NCBI GenBank assembly: GCA_900554945.1
Contig: USJN01000008.1
Coordinates: forward strand, 1 to 14,983
Length of the DNA stretch: 14,983 nucleotides
Direction of reading: 5' to 3'
Source: an uncultured Coriobacteriaceae bacterium
Lineage (GTDB): Bacteria > Actinomycetota > Coriobacteriia > Coriobacteriales > Eggerthellaceae
Position 1 is the first letter of the stretch. Each line of letters starts with the position of its first letter. The position numbers and the translations under genes were made by a program. Positions 1-7,815 of this stretch are shown piece by piece. Below the pieces are notes generated by a model that made no database searches, was not told the DNA's origin, and saw nothing but the letters and a program-made list of their open reading frames with translations.

Positions 1-1
1 T

Positions 2-1351
2 TCCGACCACGAGTTCGTCGTGCAGAACCCGCCCGCCGCCCCGCTTTCGACCGCCGAACTCGATGCGGTCTATCGCTTGCCATTCGTCCGCGCCGCGCAC
101 CCCGACTACGATGCCGCGGGCGGGGTTCCCGCCATCAAGGAAGTGAAGTTCTCGCTCGCGAGCAACCGCGGGTGCTTCGGCGAGTGCGCCTTCTGTGCGC
201 TCACGTTCCACCAGGGGCGCGTCGTGCAGGTGCGCAGCCGCGCCTCGCTTGTCGCAGAGGCTGAGGAGATGACGCACGACGCCGATTTCAAAGGCTATAT
301 CCACGACGTCGGCGGCCCGACGGCGAACTTCCGCGCGCCCGCCTGCCGCAAGCAGGTGGACCATGGCGCTTGCTGGGGGAGAAGATGTTTAGCGCCCGAA
401 CCATGTAAGAAACTCATCGCCGACCATTCCGACTACATCCGCCTCTTGCGCGAGCTGCGCGAGGTTCCCGGCGTGAAGAAGGTGTTCGTTCGCTCGGGCA
501 TCCGCTTCGACTACGTGATGCTCGATGAGAAGCATGGGCGGGAGTTCGTGCGCGAGCTGGCCGAGCACCACGTGAGCGGGCAGCTGCGCGTCGCGCCCGA
601 GCACGTTTCCCACGGCGTCCTGTCGTGCATGGGCAAGCCCGACCACGCAATCTACGAGCGCTTCGTCTCGCTGTTCGAGGAGGAGAACGCCCGCGCGGGC
701 AAGAAGCAGTTCATCGTTCCCTACCTTATGTCCTCGCATCCGGGTTCGACCATGAAAGAGGCCGTTGAGCTGGCCGAATTCGTGCGCGATATGGGATTTA
801 ACCCCGAGCAGGTGTCGGATTTCTACCCGACGCCCGGAAGCTTGGCCACGGTGATGTACTTCACGGGGCTCGACCCGCGCACCATGGAAACGATCTACGT
901 GCCGAAAAACCCGCATGAGAAGGCGCTGCAGCGCGCGCTCATCCAATACCGCGACCCGAAGAATCGCGACCTGGTGCGCGAGGCGTTGCGCCGTGCTGGC
1001 CGGGAGGACCTCATCGGCTTCGACGCGAAATGCCTCGTGCGACCGGAGGGGGCGCACGGGGGCGCGCCGAAGGGGAAAGCGGCGCCAAAAGGGGATGCCC
1101 GCAGGAGCGGCTCTTCGGGTAGTGCGCCCAGTCGCAAGGGGAAGCAGTCTCGCTCGGACGGCGGCAAGGGCAAGCCAGCCCGGCAGAGTGGCGGTAAGGA
1201 TGAAGCCCGACGCTCGCCCGGTAGCAAGAGCGGGAATTCCCATCCAGGCGGCGGCAAAGGTAAGGTTCCCCATTCGCATACCGGCAGGGGCAAGCGCAAG
1301 GAATCCCCTAGTGAGGGACAACGCGGCCGAGGAACGAAGAGGAAAGGGTAG
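2..1351 (+). CDS. ygiQ: YgiQ-family radical SAM protein, 5'-truncated by window edge
   Basis: This is the C-terminal part of a YgiQ-type (UPF0313) radical SAM enzyme; its substrate is not known to me. The frame is open to the window edge, and residues before the GTG at 20 (SDHEFV) read on smoothly, so that GTG is not the real start. Numbering from the GTG, the radical SAM cysteines are C52, C56 and C59 in [10 protein letters not shown] (codon of C52 at 173), the CxxxCxxC that binds the [4Fe-4S] cluster. The block around residues 15-50 ([12 protein letters not shown], then IKEVKFSL) matches the family region just before the cluster. YgiQ proteins are commonly 600-740 residues, so roughly the first 300 lie outside the window. 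After the conserved C-terminal LVRPE (about residue 345) comes a basic Gly/Ser/Lys/Arg tail of about 95 residues with GGKGK-like motifs. The next gene starts 8 nt downstream, suggesting co-transcription. Family assignment is firm; function is unknown. Confidence 0.9.
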   Translation, partial: SDHEFVVQNPPAAPLSTAELDAVYRLPFVRAAHPDYDAAGGVPAIKEVKFSLASNRGCFGECAFCALTFHQGRVVQVRSRASLVAEAEEMTHDADFKGYIHDVGGPTANFRAPACRKQVDHGACWGRRCLAPEPCKKLIADHSDYIRLLRELREVPGVKKVFVRSGIRFDYVMLDEKHGREFVRELAEHHVSGQLRVAPEHVSHGVLSCMGKPDHAIYERFVSLFEEENARAGKKQFIVPYLMSSHPGSTMKEAVELAEFVRDMGFNPEQVSDFYPTPGSLATVMYFTGLDPRTMETIYVPKNPHEKALQRALIQYRDPKNRDLVREALRRAGREDLIGFDAKCLVRPEGAHGGAPKGKAAPKGDARRSGSSGSAPSRKGKQSRSDGGKGKPARQSGGKDEARRSPGSKSGNSHPGGGKGKVPHSHTGRGKRKESPSEGQRGRGTKRKG

Positions 1352-1359
1352 GTTCGCAT

Positions 1360-4260
1360 ATGCAGGAAGGGAAGGCTTGTTCCTTCGATGTGGTGGTCGT
1401 CGGAGCTGGCATTGCCGGGTGCACGGCGGCCCGCGAGCTTGCGCGCTATGACCTGTCCATCTGTGTACTCGAGGCGGGAAACGACATTGCCTGCGGTGCG
1501 ACCCGAGCGAACTCCGCTATTGTGCATGCGGGCTTCGACCCCTCGCCCGGTACGCTCAAGGCGCGCTTCAACGTCGAGGGCTCGAAGGCGTATCCGCGCT
1601 GGTGCGACGAGCTTGGCGTGCAGTTTCGTCGCAACGGGTCGATGGTGCTCGCTTTCGACGACGAGGGCCGTTTGAAGCTCGAGGAGCTTGTCCGTCGCGC
1701 CGACGCGAACGGGGTTGAGGGCGTGCGTATCGTGTCGGGGAATCGGGCGCGCGAGATGGAGCCGAACGTCTCGCCCGAGGTCGCCTGCGCGCTCGTGGCG
1801 CCGACGGGCGGCATCGTCGATCCCTATGGCTTCGCCTTCGCGGCGGCCGAGAACGCGTGCGGCAACGGCGTGAGGTTTCAGTTCAACCACCGCGTGGAGC
1901 GCATCGTCCGCGCGGACGGCGGCTTTACCCTCGAAGCTTCGGGGGAGCGTTTCTCCGCGCGGGCGGTCGTGAATGCGGCGGGACTTTTCGCCGACGAGCT
2001 GAACAACATGGTCTCGGGGGAGCGCTTCTCCATCACGCCGCGCCGGGGCGAGTACTATCTCTACGACACCGAATACGCCACTACGTTCGAGCACACGATG
2101 TTCCAGGTGCCCGGCCCGCTCGGCAAGGGAGTGCTCGTCACGCCCACGATTCACGGCAACATGCTCATCGGCCCGAACTCGGTTTCCCAGGCATCCAAGA
2201 CCGACCTTTCCACGACGCAGGAGGGGCTTGCCGATATCGTCGAACGCGCGCGCCGCACCTGGCCTGCGGCTTCCCCGCGTGGCGCTATCACGAACTTCGC
2301 GGGGCTGCGCGCGGCGGGCGAGTCGGGCGACTTCGTCATCGGCGAGGCGACGGATGCGCCTGGGTTCTTCAACATCGCCTGCTTCGAATCGCCTGGTCTG
2401 ACGTCTGCTCCTGCGGTGGCGACCTTCATCGCCTCCCAGGTTGCGGCTCGCCTGGGTGCGGACGGCAATCCGTCGTTTAACCCGCGCCGCGCGCCGCAGC
2501 TTCCCTTCACGGCTATGACCGACGAGCAGCGCGAACGTGCTATCGCGAGCAATCCGGCGTTCGGGCATGTGGTCTGCCGCTGCTGCGAGGTGACCGAGGC
2601 GGAAGTGGTGCGCGCGCTGCACGGCCCTCTTCCCGTGCTCTCGCTTGATGCGATTAAGTGGCGCACGGGCGCTACGATGGGGCGCTGCCACGGCGGCTTT
2701 TGCTCGCCTGAGCTTGTGGAAATCATGTCGCGCGAGCTGGGTTGCGCACCCGATGCGATCGACAAACGGCTTGTGGGGTCGAGGATGATCGCATCCGCCC
2801 GCGCCGACTACGTCGAGCTTGCGCGCGAAGGTGGGAACCCCTCCAAAGGTAAGGCTCGCGAGGAAGCGGGCGCGCGGCACGCGGCGTTGGACGTGCGGCG
2901 AAGCGAGCTGGGTGCGCCCGCGCGGATTGAGGACAGCTTCGACGTGGTCGTCATCGGCGGCGGCGCGGCGGGCATGGCGGCGGCTGCGAGCGCGCGGCGT
3001 GCGGGCGCGGCTCGCGTGGCCATGGTCGATCGCGAGGAGCGCCCGGGCGGCGTGCTCAGGCAGTGCGTGCACAACGGCTTCGGCCTGCACCGTATGAAGG
3101 CCGAGCTTACCGGCCCCGAATACGCGGCGCAAGAGGAGCAGGCAGTCATCGATGTGGGTGTGACCTGCGAATACGGCGTATCAGTGCTGCGCATCGACGA
3201 CGAGGGCGCAGGAAAGCTCGTCGTCGGCACACGATTCGGTGCCGAACTTTTCCTCCACGCGAAAGCCGTGGTTTTGGCGACGGGAAGCCGCGAGCGCGGG
3301 CTGGGGGCGCTCGGCATCGCGGGGGCGCGTCCCTCAGGGGTCTACACGGCGGGTTGCGCGCAGAATTTCATGAACTTACAGGGGCTTGTCCCCGGATCGA
3401 CTGCGGTGGTGCTCGGTTCGGGCGACATTGGGCTTATCATGGCGCGCCGCATGTCGCTTTCGGGAATCAGGGTGCTCGGTGTGTACGAGATTATGCCGTT
3501 TTCCTCGGGGTTGCGCCGCAACATCGTGCAATGCCTCGATGACTTTGGCATTCCGCTGCACCTGTCGCGCACGGTGGTGCGGCTTGAGGGCGAGACGCGC
3601 CTTCGAGCCGTCGTTGTGGCGGATGTCGACTCTGCGACGCGCCGTCCCATCGAGGGCACCGAGGAGCGCATCCCCTGCGACACGCTGGTGCTTTCGTGCG
3701 GACTCATTCCCGAAAACGAGGTTGCGAAAACGGCCGGGGTGACGCTCTCGCCGATAACGGGTGGCGCCGTCGTTGACGAGCGCTTGGCAACGAGCGTGCC
3801 CGGAATTTTCGCCTGCGGAAATGCTCTTCATGTGCACGATCTGGCAGACTTCGCGTCTGAGGAAGGCGAGCGGGCGGGGGCTTCTGCGGCCGCTTTCGCG
3901 CGAGGCGAGATGCAGGGTGGCTCGGCGAGCGCGGGCGAGGCACCTATCGAAGTGGTCGCCGGGGAAGGCGTGCGCTACGTCGTGCCCCAGATGATCTCCC
4001 ACGATGCGGAGGGGGCGGTGATGCTTTCCTTCCGCGTGTCCGACGTCATCGAGGGCGTGCGGTTCGAAGTGCGCAAAAGCGAGGGTGCGGGTGCGGGCGA
4101 GGTGCTCGCAAGAGCACGCGATGTTGTGGCGGTTCCCGCTGAGATGAGGCGCATGAAAGTCGACGCGGAGAGCTTGGCCGAGTGCTCGCGCATCGTCGTG
4201 TCGGCGGTAAGCGGGTTTGCCGGGCGACAAGTGCCTGCCGCGGAAGGGGGCGCACGATGA
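1360..4260 (+). CDS. Fused GlpA-like FAD dehydrogenase / [2Fe-2S] / FAD-NAD(P) oxidoreductase
   Basis: A 966-residue protein carrying two flavoenzymes in tandem. Part one (about 1-480) is a GlpA/DAO-type FAD dehydrogenase: dinucleotide motif GAGIAG at 15-20, family motif [10 protein letters not shown] near 49-58, and a BFD-like [2Fe-2S] domain with C406, C408, C443 and C448 (CRC, then CHGGFC). A charged linker (about 490-525) leads to part two: GGGAAG at 533-538 for [13 protein letters not shown] near 570, GSGDIG at 686-691 for NAD(P), and a second FAD contact in GIFACGN. The last ~100 residues are an uncharacterised extension. From family knowledge, separate genes for these two proteins plus a DUF1667 gene form triads near glycerol genes in Clostridia and Thermotogae; here the first two are one chain. 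Likely role (inference): oxidation of sn-glycerol-3-phosphate or a similar substrate, passing electrons through flavins and Fe-S to NAD(P) or a redox carrier. ATG at 1360 is preceded by GGAAAGG at 1341. No transmembrane segment is evident, and no glpK lies in the window, so the substrate is uncertain. Confidence 0.88.
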   Translation: MQEGKACSFDVVVVGAGIAGCTAARELARYDLSICVLEAGNDIACGATRANSAIVHAGFDPSPGTLKARFNVEGSKAYPRWCDELGVQFRRNGSMVLAFDDEGRLKLEELVRRADANGVEGVRIVSGNRAREMEPNVSPEVACALVAPTGGIVDPYGFAFAAAENACGNGVRFQFNHRVERIVRADGGFTLEASGERFSARAVVNAAGLFADELNNMVSGERFSITPRRGEYYLYDTEYATTFEHTMFQVPGPLGKGVLVTPTIHGNMLIGPNSVSQASKTDLSTTQEGLADIVERARRTWPAASPRGAITNFAGLRAAGESGDFVIGEATDAPGFFNIACFESPGLTSAPAVATFIASQVAARLGADGNPSFNPRRAPQLPFTAMTDEQRERAIASNPAFGHVVCRCCEVTEAEVVRALHGPLPVLSLDAIKWRTGATMGRCHGGFCSPELVEIMSRELGCAPDAIDKRLVGSRMIASARADYVELAREGGNPSKGKAREEAGARHAALDVRRSELGAPARIEDSFDVVVIGGGAAGMAAAASARRAGAARVAMVDREERPGGVLRQCVHNGFGLHRMKAELTGPEYAAQEEQAVIDVGVTCEYGVSVLRIDDEGAGKLVVGTRFGAELFLHAKAVVLATGSRERGLGALGIAGARPSGVYTAGCAQNFMNLQGLVPGSTAVVLGSGDIGLIMARRMSLSGIRVLGVYEIMPFSSGLRRNIVQCLDDFGIPLHLSRTVVRLEGETRLRAVVVADVDSATRRPIEGTEERIPCDTLVLSCGLIPENEVAKTAGVTLSPITGGAVVDERLATSVPGIFACGNALHVHDLADFASEEGERAGASAAAFARGEMQGGSASAGEAPIEVVAGEGVRYVVPQMISHDAEGAVMLSFRVSDVIEGVRFEVRKSEGAGAGEVLARARDVVAVPAEMRRMKVDAESLAECSRIVVSAVSGFAGRQVPAAEGGAR

Positions 4261-4613
4261 GCCGGAGGATCACCTGCATCCAATGCCCGATGGGGTGCGT
4301 CATGAACGTCGGGTTTGCCGAGAACGGCGAGGTCACGAGCGTCGAGGGCAACTCATGCGGCCGTGGGAAGAAGTATGCCCAGGCCGAGGCGACTAACCCA
4401 GTCCGCACGGTGTGCGGCACCGTCTGCGCTGCGGGAAGCCTGGAGCCGGTGAGCTATCGGACGAGCGCGCCGGTGCCCAAGGCGCTTGTGGGGGATGTCG
4501 CCCGCGCGGCGGCGAGCCTTTCACTGTGCGCTCCCATCGCATTGGGCGATGTCATCTGCGAGAACGTGTGCGGCACGGGGGTTTCTCTCGTAGCGACGAA
4601 GTCGGTGGGGTAG
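4257..4613 (+). CDS. DUF1667 cysteine-rich redox partner protein
   Basis: A 118-residue protein whose ATG overlaps the stop of the flavoprotein gene (ATGA at 4257-4260), with GGAAGGGGG at 4241 as ribosome binding site. This start is chosen over an upstream in-frame ATG at 4182, which would lie well inside the preceding gene. It matches DUF1667: CIQCPMGC near the N-terminus, GNSC-x-RG, a central TSAPVPKAL and a GDVI near the end. C7, C10, C14 and C34 form CxxC-x3-C-x19-C followed by a basic residue and Gly, resembling the [4Fe-4S] site at the N-terminus of molybdopterin oxidoreductases. Five further cysteines give nine in 118 residues. From its position and family habit it probably works with the double flavoprotein, perhaps as an electron-transfer subunit like GlpC (inference). 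Translational coupling would keep the two in fixed ratio. Confidence 0.85.
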   Translation: MSRRITCIQCPMGCVMNVGFAENGEVTSVEGNSCGRGKKYAQAEATNPVRTVCGTVCAAGSLEPVSYRTSAPVPKALVGDVARAAASLSLCAPIALGDVICENVCGTGVSLVATKSVG

Positions 4614-4674
4614 GGCTGTCGCGCCGCCTCGTCCCACCACCGTCTCGACATGAGCGACGCGTCGCGCGCAGCCC
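4613..4674 (+). terminator. Possible hairpin terminator after the flavoprotein operon
   Basis: GGGCTG (4613-4618), a bulged T, then CGCGC (4620-4624) pairs with GCGCG (4664-4668) and CAGCCC (4669-4674): 11 base pairs starting in the DUF1667 stop codon. The 39-nt loop is long and itself GC-rich, and no proper T-run follows (only TGTTT at 4686). It may end or stabilise the upstream transcript, but as an intrinsic terminator it is weak. Confidence 0.3.
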
Positions 4675-4719
4675 CATCCGTGCAGTGTTTCTGCAATGCG
4701 GTCGGTCGTTCTCTCAATC

Positions 4720-4743
4720 GTATACAATCATAGGGTTGTATAT
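4720..4743 (+). promoter_or_regulatory. Putative -10 element within an AT-rich inverted repeat upstream of the dehydratase gene
   Basis: In a GC-rich gap, TATACAA (4721-4727) and TTGTATA (4736-4742) form a perfect 7-bp inverted repeat with an 8-nt spacer. The left arm contains TACAAT (4723-4728), a good -10 hexamer facing the dehydratase start at 4783. No convincing -35 is visible 16-18 nt upstream. The layout, an inverted repeat over the -10, is typical of an operator for a dimeric regulator; that role is inference. Confidence 0.4.
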
Positions 4744-4782
4744 CAGCGGCCGCGGTGCCGTTAAACCCGAGCGAGGGCACGC

Positions 4783-6609
4783 ATGGATTTGCACATAGCG
4801 AAGCGCACGGCGCCTCTGTTGATTATGGACATCATCGCCACGTACGTGGCGTATTGGCTGGCATCGCTTCTGACCAACGTCTACGACGAGGTGTTCACCA
4901 GCAACGAGATCTTCTTCATCCTGGGAATCCTCGCTGTGGTGAACATCGCGATTATGGGTGCGTTCCGCCTGTACAACAACTTATGGGAATACGCGAGCGT
5001 CGACGAGGCGCTGCAGATTGTTCTTTCCGTGGTCTTGTCGACCCTGGTGGGAGCCGTGTTCTTGTGGGTTATCAACGTGAGGCTTCCCATCCGCGTGTTC
5101 ATTGGAGCGTCGATTCTGCTCGTGTTCCTCATGGGCGGTTACCGTTTGCTGTGGCGCATCAAGCGCCGTAAGAAGCGCGCGTTCTCGGGGGATAACGTCG
5201 ATCGCCCGCGGACGCTCGTCGTCGGTGCGGGGGAAACCGGCTCGCTCACCATCAACCGCATGGCCACGAAGGATCCGAACATGCCGGGCATCCCCATCGT
5301 CGCGACCGACGACGACCCAGCCAAGCGGGGCCTGCGTATCCACGGCGTGAAGGTTGAGGGCTCGACCGACGACATCGAGGAGCTGGTACGCAAGTACGAT
5401 ATCCAGCAGATCGTCGTTGCCATTCCCTCGTCGACCCCCGCCGAGCGCAAGCGCATCTACAAGGTGTGCACGAAAACCGAGTGTGTGCTCAAGACGCTGC
5501 CCAACATCCGCGATCTGCGCATCGACGAGCTGGGCGATGTTGCCCTGCGCGACGTCGACGTGACCGACCTTTTAGGGCGCGAGGAAGTGCAGCTCGACAT
5601 GCGCATCGCGTATGCGTACGTTGCGGGCGAGACCGTGCTCGTCACGGGTGGCGGCGGCTCGATTGGCAGCGAGTTGTGCCGCCAGCTGGCGAAGGTCGCG
5701 CCGCGCCGCATCGTCATCTTCGACATCTGCGAGAACGACGCCTACATGCTCCGCCAGGAGCTGCTTCGCTCCTACGACGACATCGCGATCGATATCGAGA
5801 TCGGCAGCATCTGCAACGAGGCGCGCGTGAACGAGGTGTTCGAGAAGTATCGCCCGGCGGTCGTCTTTCACGCGGCCGCCCACAAGCACGTGCCGCTCAT
5901 GGAGGTATGCCCGCGCGAGGCCATCGAGAACAACGTCTTCGGCACCTTGAACGTGGTGCGCGCGGCGGACGCTTTCGGCGTGGAGCACTTCACGTTCATC
6001 TCGACCGACAAGGCGGTGAACCCCACTTCGGTCATGGGCGCCACCAAGCGCATGGGCGAGATGATCATGCAGTATTATGCGCGCACGTCGAAAACCGTGT
6101 TCGCGGCGGTGCGCTTCGGCAACGTGCTCGGTAGCAACGGCAGCGTGATTCCCCTGTTCAAGAAGCAGATTGCGGAAGGCGGCCCCGTGACGGTGACGCA
6201 CCCCGACATTGAGCGCTTCTTCATGACCATTCCCGAGGCGGTGCAGCTTGTCATCCAGGCGGGCGGCATGGCGAAGGGCGGCGAGATCTTCGTGCTCGAC
6301 ATGGGCGAGCCGGTGAAGATCGCGGATCTGGCGAAGAACCTCATCCGTCTGTCGGGCGCGCATGTGGGCATCGTCTACACCGGCCTGCGCGACGGTGAGA
6401 AGATGTACGAGGAGCTGCTGATGGACGAGGAGAACACGCTTCCCACGTCCAACCATTCGATCATGATTTCGCAAGGCCAGGAAATCAGCCACGAGCAGGT
6501 GGCGCAGAAGCTCGGCGAGCTGCAAGAGGCAATCCGCGACACCGATGAGCAGGCAATCAAGATTCTCGAAGAGGCCGTCCCGACCTATCACTTCACGAAG
6601 AATTGCTAA
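4783..6609 (+). CDS. Membrane-bound nucleotide-sugar 4,6-dehydratase, CapD/PglF/WbpM type
   Basis: A 608-residue polysaccharide biosynthesis protein. Four hydrophobic segments (about 12-34, 43-65, 74-97, 101-125) anchor it in the membrane. A first Rossmann domain follows, with GAGETG at 148-153, and then the catalytic extended SDR domain with TGGGGSIGS from 288. The active-site region reads STDKAVNPTSVMGATK (407-422); the usual SDR Tyr-x3-Lys is Met418-x3-Lys422, as is typical for large inverting and retaining dehydratases of the PglF/WbpM/CapD group. The expected reaction is NAD-dependent 4,6-dehydration of UDP-GlcNAc (or UDP-GalNAc), giving a 4-keto-6-deoxy sugar, the first step to modified amino sugars for glycans. 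Exact substrate and stereochemistry cannot be read here. GAGGG at 4773-4777 sits 5 nt before the ATG. The gene stands alone on its strand and converges on the exporter operon, so it probably supplies a sugar for that polymer (inference). Length and motifs are normal for the family. Confidence 0.93.
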   Translation: MDLHIAKRTAPLLIMDIIATYVAYWLASLLTNVYDEVFTSNEIFFILGILAVVNIAIMGAFRLYNNLWEYASVDEALQIVLSVVLSTLVGAVFLWVINVRLPIRVFIGASILLVFLMGGYRLLWRIKRRKKRAFSGDNVDRPRTLVVGAGETGSLTINRMATKDPNMPGIPIVATDDDPAKRGLRIHGVKVEGSTDDIEELVRKYDIQQIVVAIPSSTPAERKRIYKVCTKTECVLKTLPNIRDLRIDELGDVALRDVDVTDLLGREEVQLDMRIAYAYVAGETVLVTGGGGSIGSELCRQLAKVAPRRIVIFDICENDAYMLRQELLRSYDDIAIDIEIGSICNEARVNEVFEKYRPAVVFHAAAHKHVPLMEVCPREAIENNVFGTLNVVRAADAFGVEHFTFISTDKAVNPTSVMGATKRMGEMIMQYYARTSKTVFAAVRFGNVLGSNGSVIPLFKKQIAEGGPVTVTHPDIERFFMTIPEAVQLVIQAGGMAKGGEIFVLDMGEPVKIADLAKNLIRLSGAHVGIVYTGLRDGEKMYEELLMDEENTLPTSNHSIMISQGQEISHEQVAQKLGELQEAIRDTDEQAIKILEEAVPTYHFTKNC

Positions 6610-6643
6610 AAAATGCCCGCAACCAGGGGAGGTTGCGGGCATT
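6605..6643. terminator. Bidirectional intrinsic terminator between convergent genes
   Basis: AATGCCCGCAACC (6612-6624) and GGTTGCGGGCATT (6631-6643) form a perfect 13-bp stem with the loop AGGGGA. On the minus strand the stem is followed by TTTTTT (complement of A6608-A6613), a classic U-tract, so it ends the transporter/glycosyltransferase operon. On the plus strand, where it also serves the dehydratase gene ending at 6609, the T-tract is poor. Confidence 0.9.
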
Positions 6644-6692
6644 GCTCGCTTAGCGGCTTCTCGTCGCGTTACCCCGCGACGGAGCTTGCTGC

Positions 6693-7808
6693 CTACTCGT
6701 TGGCCTCGCGGGCGCGGTGCTTCTTGAGGTAGTTGGTGGTTGCGAAGAACGTGTTCACGACGCCTGTGTTCTTCAGGTTATAGAATCCCTGCCCCATAAG
6801 CCCGCGCACATAGGCGAGCTTGTCGATGTGCGGGCATTCCAGGCCGCGAAGATCGGCGAACAGGCGCTTGCAGCCAGGGGAGATTTCGGGGTCGGAAAAC
6901 ACCAGTACAGCATCCATGCGCTCGAACATATGGGTCGCTGCTTGGCGCACGCCCTCGCCGTCGAGCCCGACGACTTCCAGGATGCCCGAGAGATACGTGA
7001 AGCCGCGGCTGTTGTGCGCGCGCAGGATGCTCTCGTCGGTCACGCCGAGCTTCTCGAGGATATCCATCATGTCGTTCCAGCGCTCGAGCGGCAGAAGCGT
7101 GCTGCGCTTTGCGAACGCTTCGGACTTCTCCGGCGTCTCCTCGCGATAGCAGTAATACTCCTTGTCGGTGTAGAGGATGCGGTCGGTCTGACAGAGCGTC
7201 TCGATGAGGAACGGATTGTCCGCCCAGCCCGCGCCGGGAATCTCACGGAAGCGAATGCCCTTGTCAAGCAGGTACTGCTTGCGATAGATCGCCGACCAGA
7301 TGGATGGGTGGTGGCACAGCAGATGCGCCGCGTCCTTAATGGCAAACGGCTGGACGGGCGGGTTGATGCGTCCGTGGTAGCTGCAGTTCATCTTGCGCTG
7401 CTTGGGCGTGTCGGGCAACCAGATGCGCCAATAACCCGACTTCACGATGTCGATCGGCTCGGGGTACATGCGCGCGAGCGCGAGCAGGTCGGAATACATG
7501 CCGCTCTCGATCCAGTCGTCGGGTTCGAGGATGGAAATCCACTCGCCGCGCGACTCGTCGAGCCCGCGGTTGCAGGTGGCGCCGTAGCCTTGGTTGTGCT
7601 TGTCGATCACCACGATGCGCTCGTCGCGCGCGGCATGGGCGCGCATGATGTCAAGCGAGTTGTCGGTGGAGCCGTCGTTTAAGCAGATGATTTCCAGGTT
7701 CTTGTACGTTTGCCCCTCGACGCTGTCGAGCGCCTGATCGAGATAGGGACCTGCGTTGTAGATGGGGATGATGACGGAAACCAGCGGTGCGAACTGCGAA
7801 GATGACAT
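6693..7808 (-). CDS. Family 2 glycosyltransferase (GT-A fold)
   Basis: A 371-residue cytosolic or membrane-associated inverting glycosyltransferase. The N-terminal GT2 domain shows LVSVIIPIYNAGPYL (9-23), LNDGSTD (43-49, nucleotide binding), NQGYGATCNRGL (72-83) and the metal-binding ILEPDDW (93-99; D97, D98). The C-terminal ~200 residues have no motif I can assign. The start at 7808 is chosen because AGGAG lies 4 nt before it and overlaps the stop of the ATPase gene (7816-7818); the frame stays open up to 7916, but that would run into the upstream gene and adds only Arg/Pro-rich sequence. It is the last gene of the three-gene minus-strand operon and is probably translationally coupled to the ATPase. 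It likely adds a sugar to the exported wall polymer (inference). Donor and acceptor cannot be told. Confidence 0.92.
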   Translation of the reverse strand: MSSSQFAPLVSVIIPIYNAGPYLDQALDSVEGQTYKNLEIICLNDGSTDNSLDIMRAHAARDERIVVIDKHNQGYGATCNRGLDESRGEWISILEPDDWIESGMYSDLLALARMYPEPIDIVKSGYWRIWLPDTPKQRKMNCSYHGRINPPVQPFAIKDAAHLLCHHPSIWSAIYRKQYLLDKGIRFREIPGAGWADNPFLIETLCQTDRILYTDKEYYCYREETPEKSEAFAKRSTLLPLERWNDMMDILEKLGVTDESILRAHNSRGFTYLSGILEVVGLDGEGVRQAATHMFERMDAVLVFSDPEISPGCKRLFADLRGLECPHIDKLAYVRGLMGQGFYNLKNTGVVNTFFATTNYLKKHRAREANE

Positions 7809-7815
7809 GATGCTC

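Noticed and set aside
895..3132. A 745-codon open frame on the minus strand across the YgiQ and flavoprotein genes.
   Set aside because: It lies antisense to two genes with clear motifs, is rich in Arg/Ala/His, shows no family-like sequence, and arises from the strong GC bias at third codon positions.
4654..4665. Perfect 12-bp palindrome GCGACGCGTCGC in the gap after the DUF1667 gene.
   Set aside because: It is short and made of very common GC-rich words in this genome; it lies within the loop of the weak hairpin and has no other context.
4681..4695. Small hairpin TGCAG-TGTTT-CTGCA upstream of the dehydratase gene.
   Set aside because: The stem is only five base pairs with no T-run; too weak to call a terminator or RNA element.
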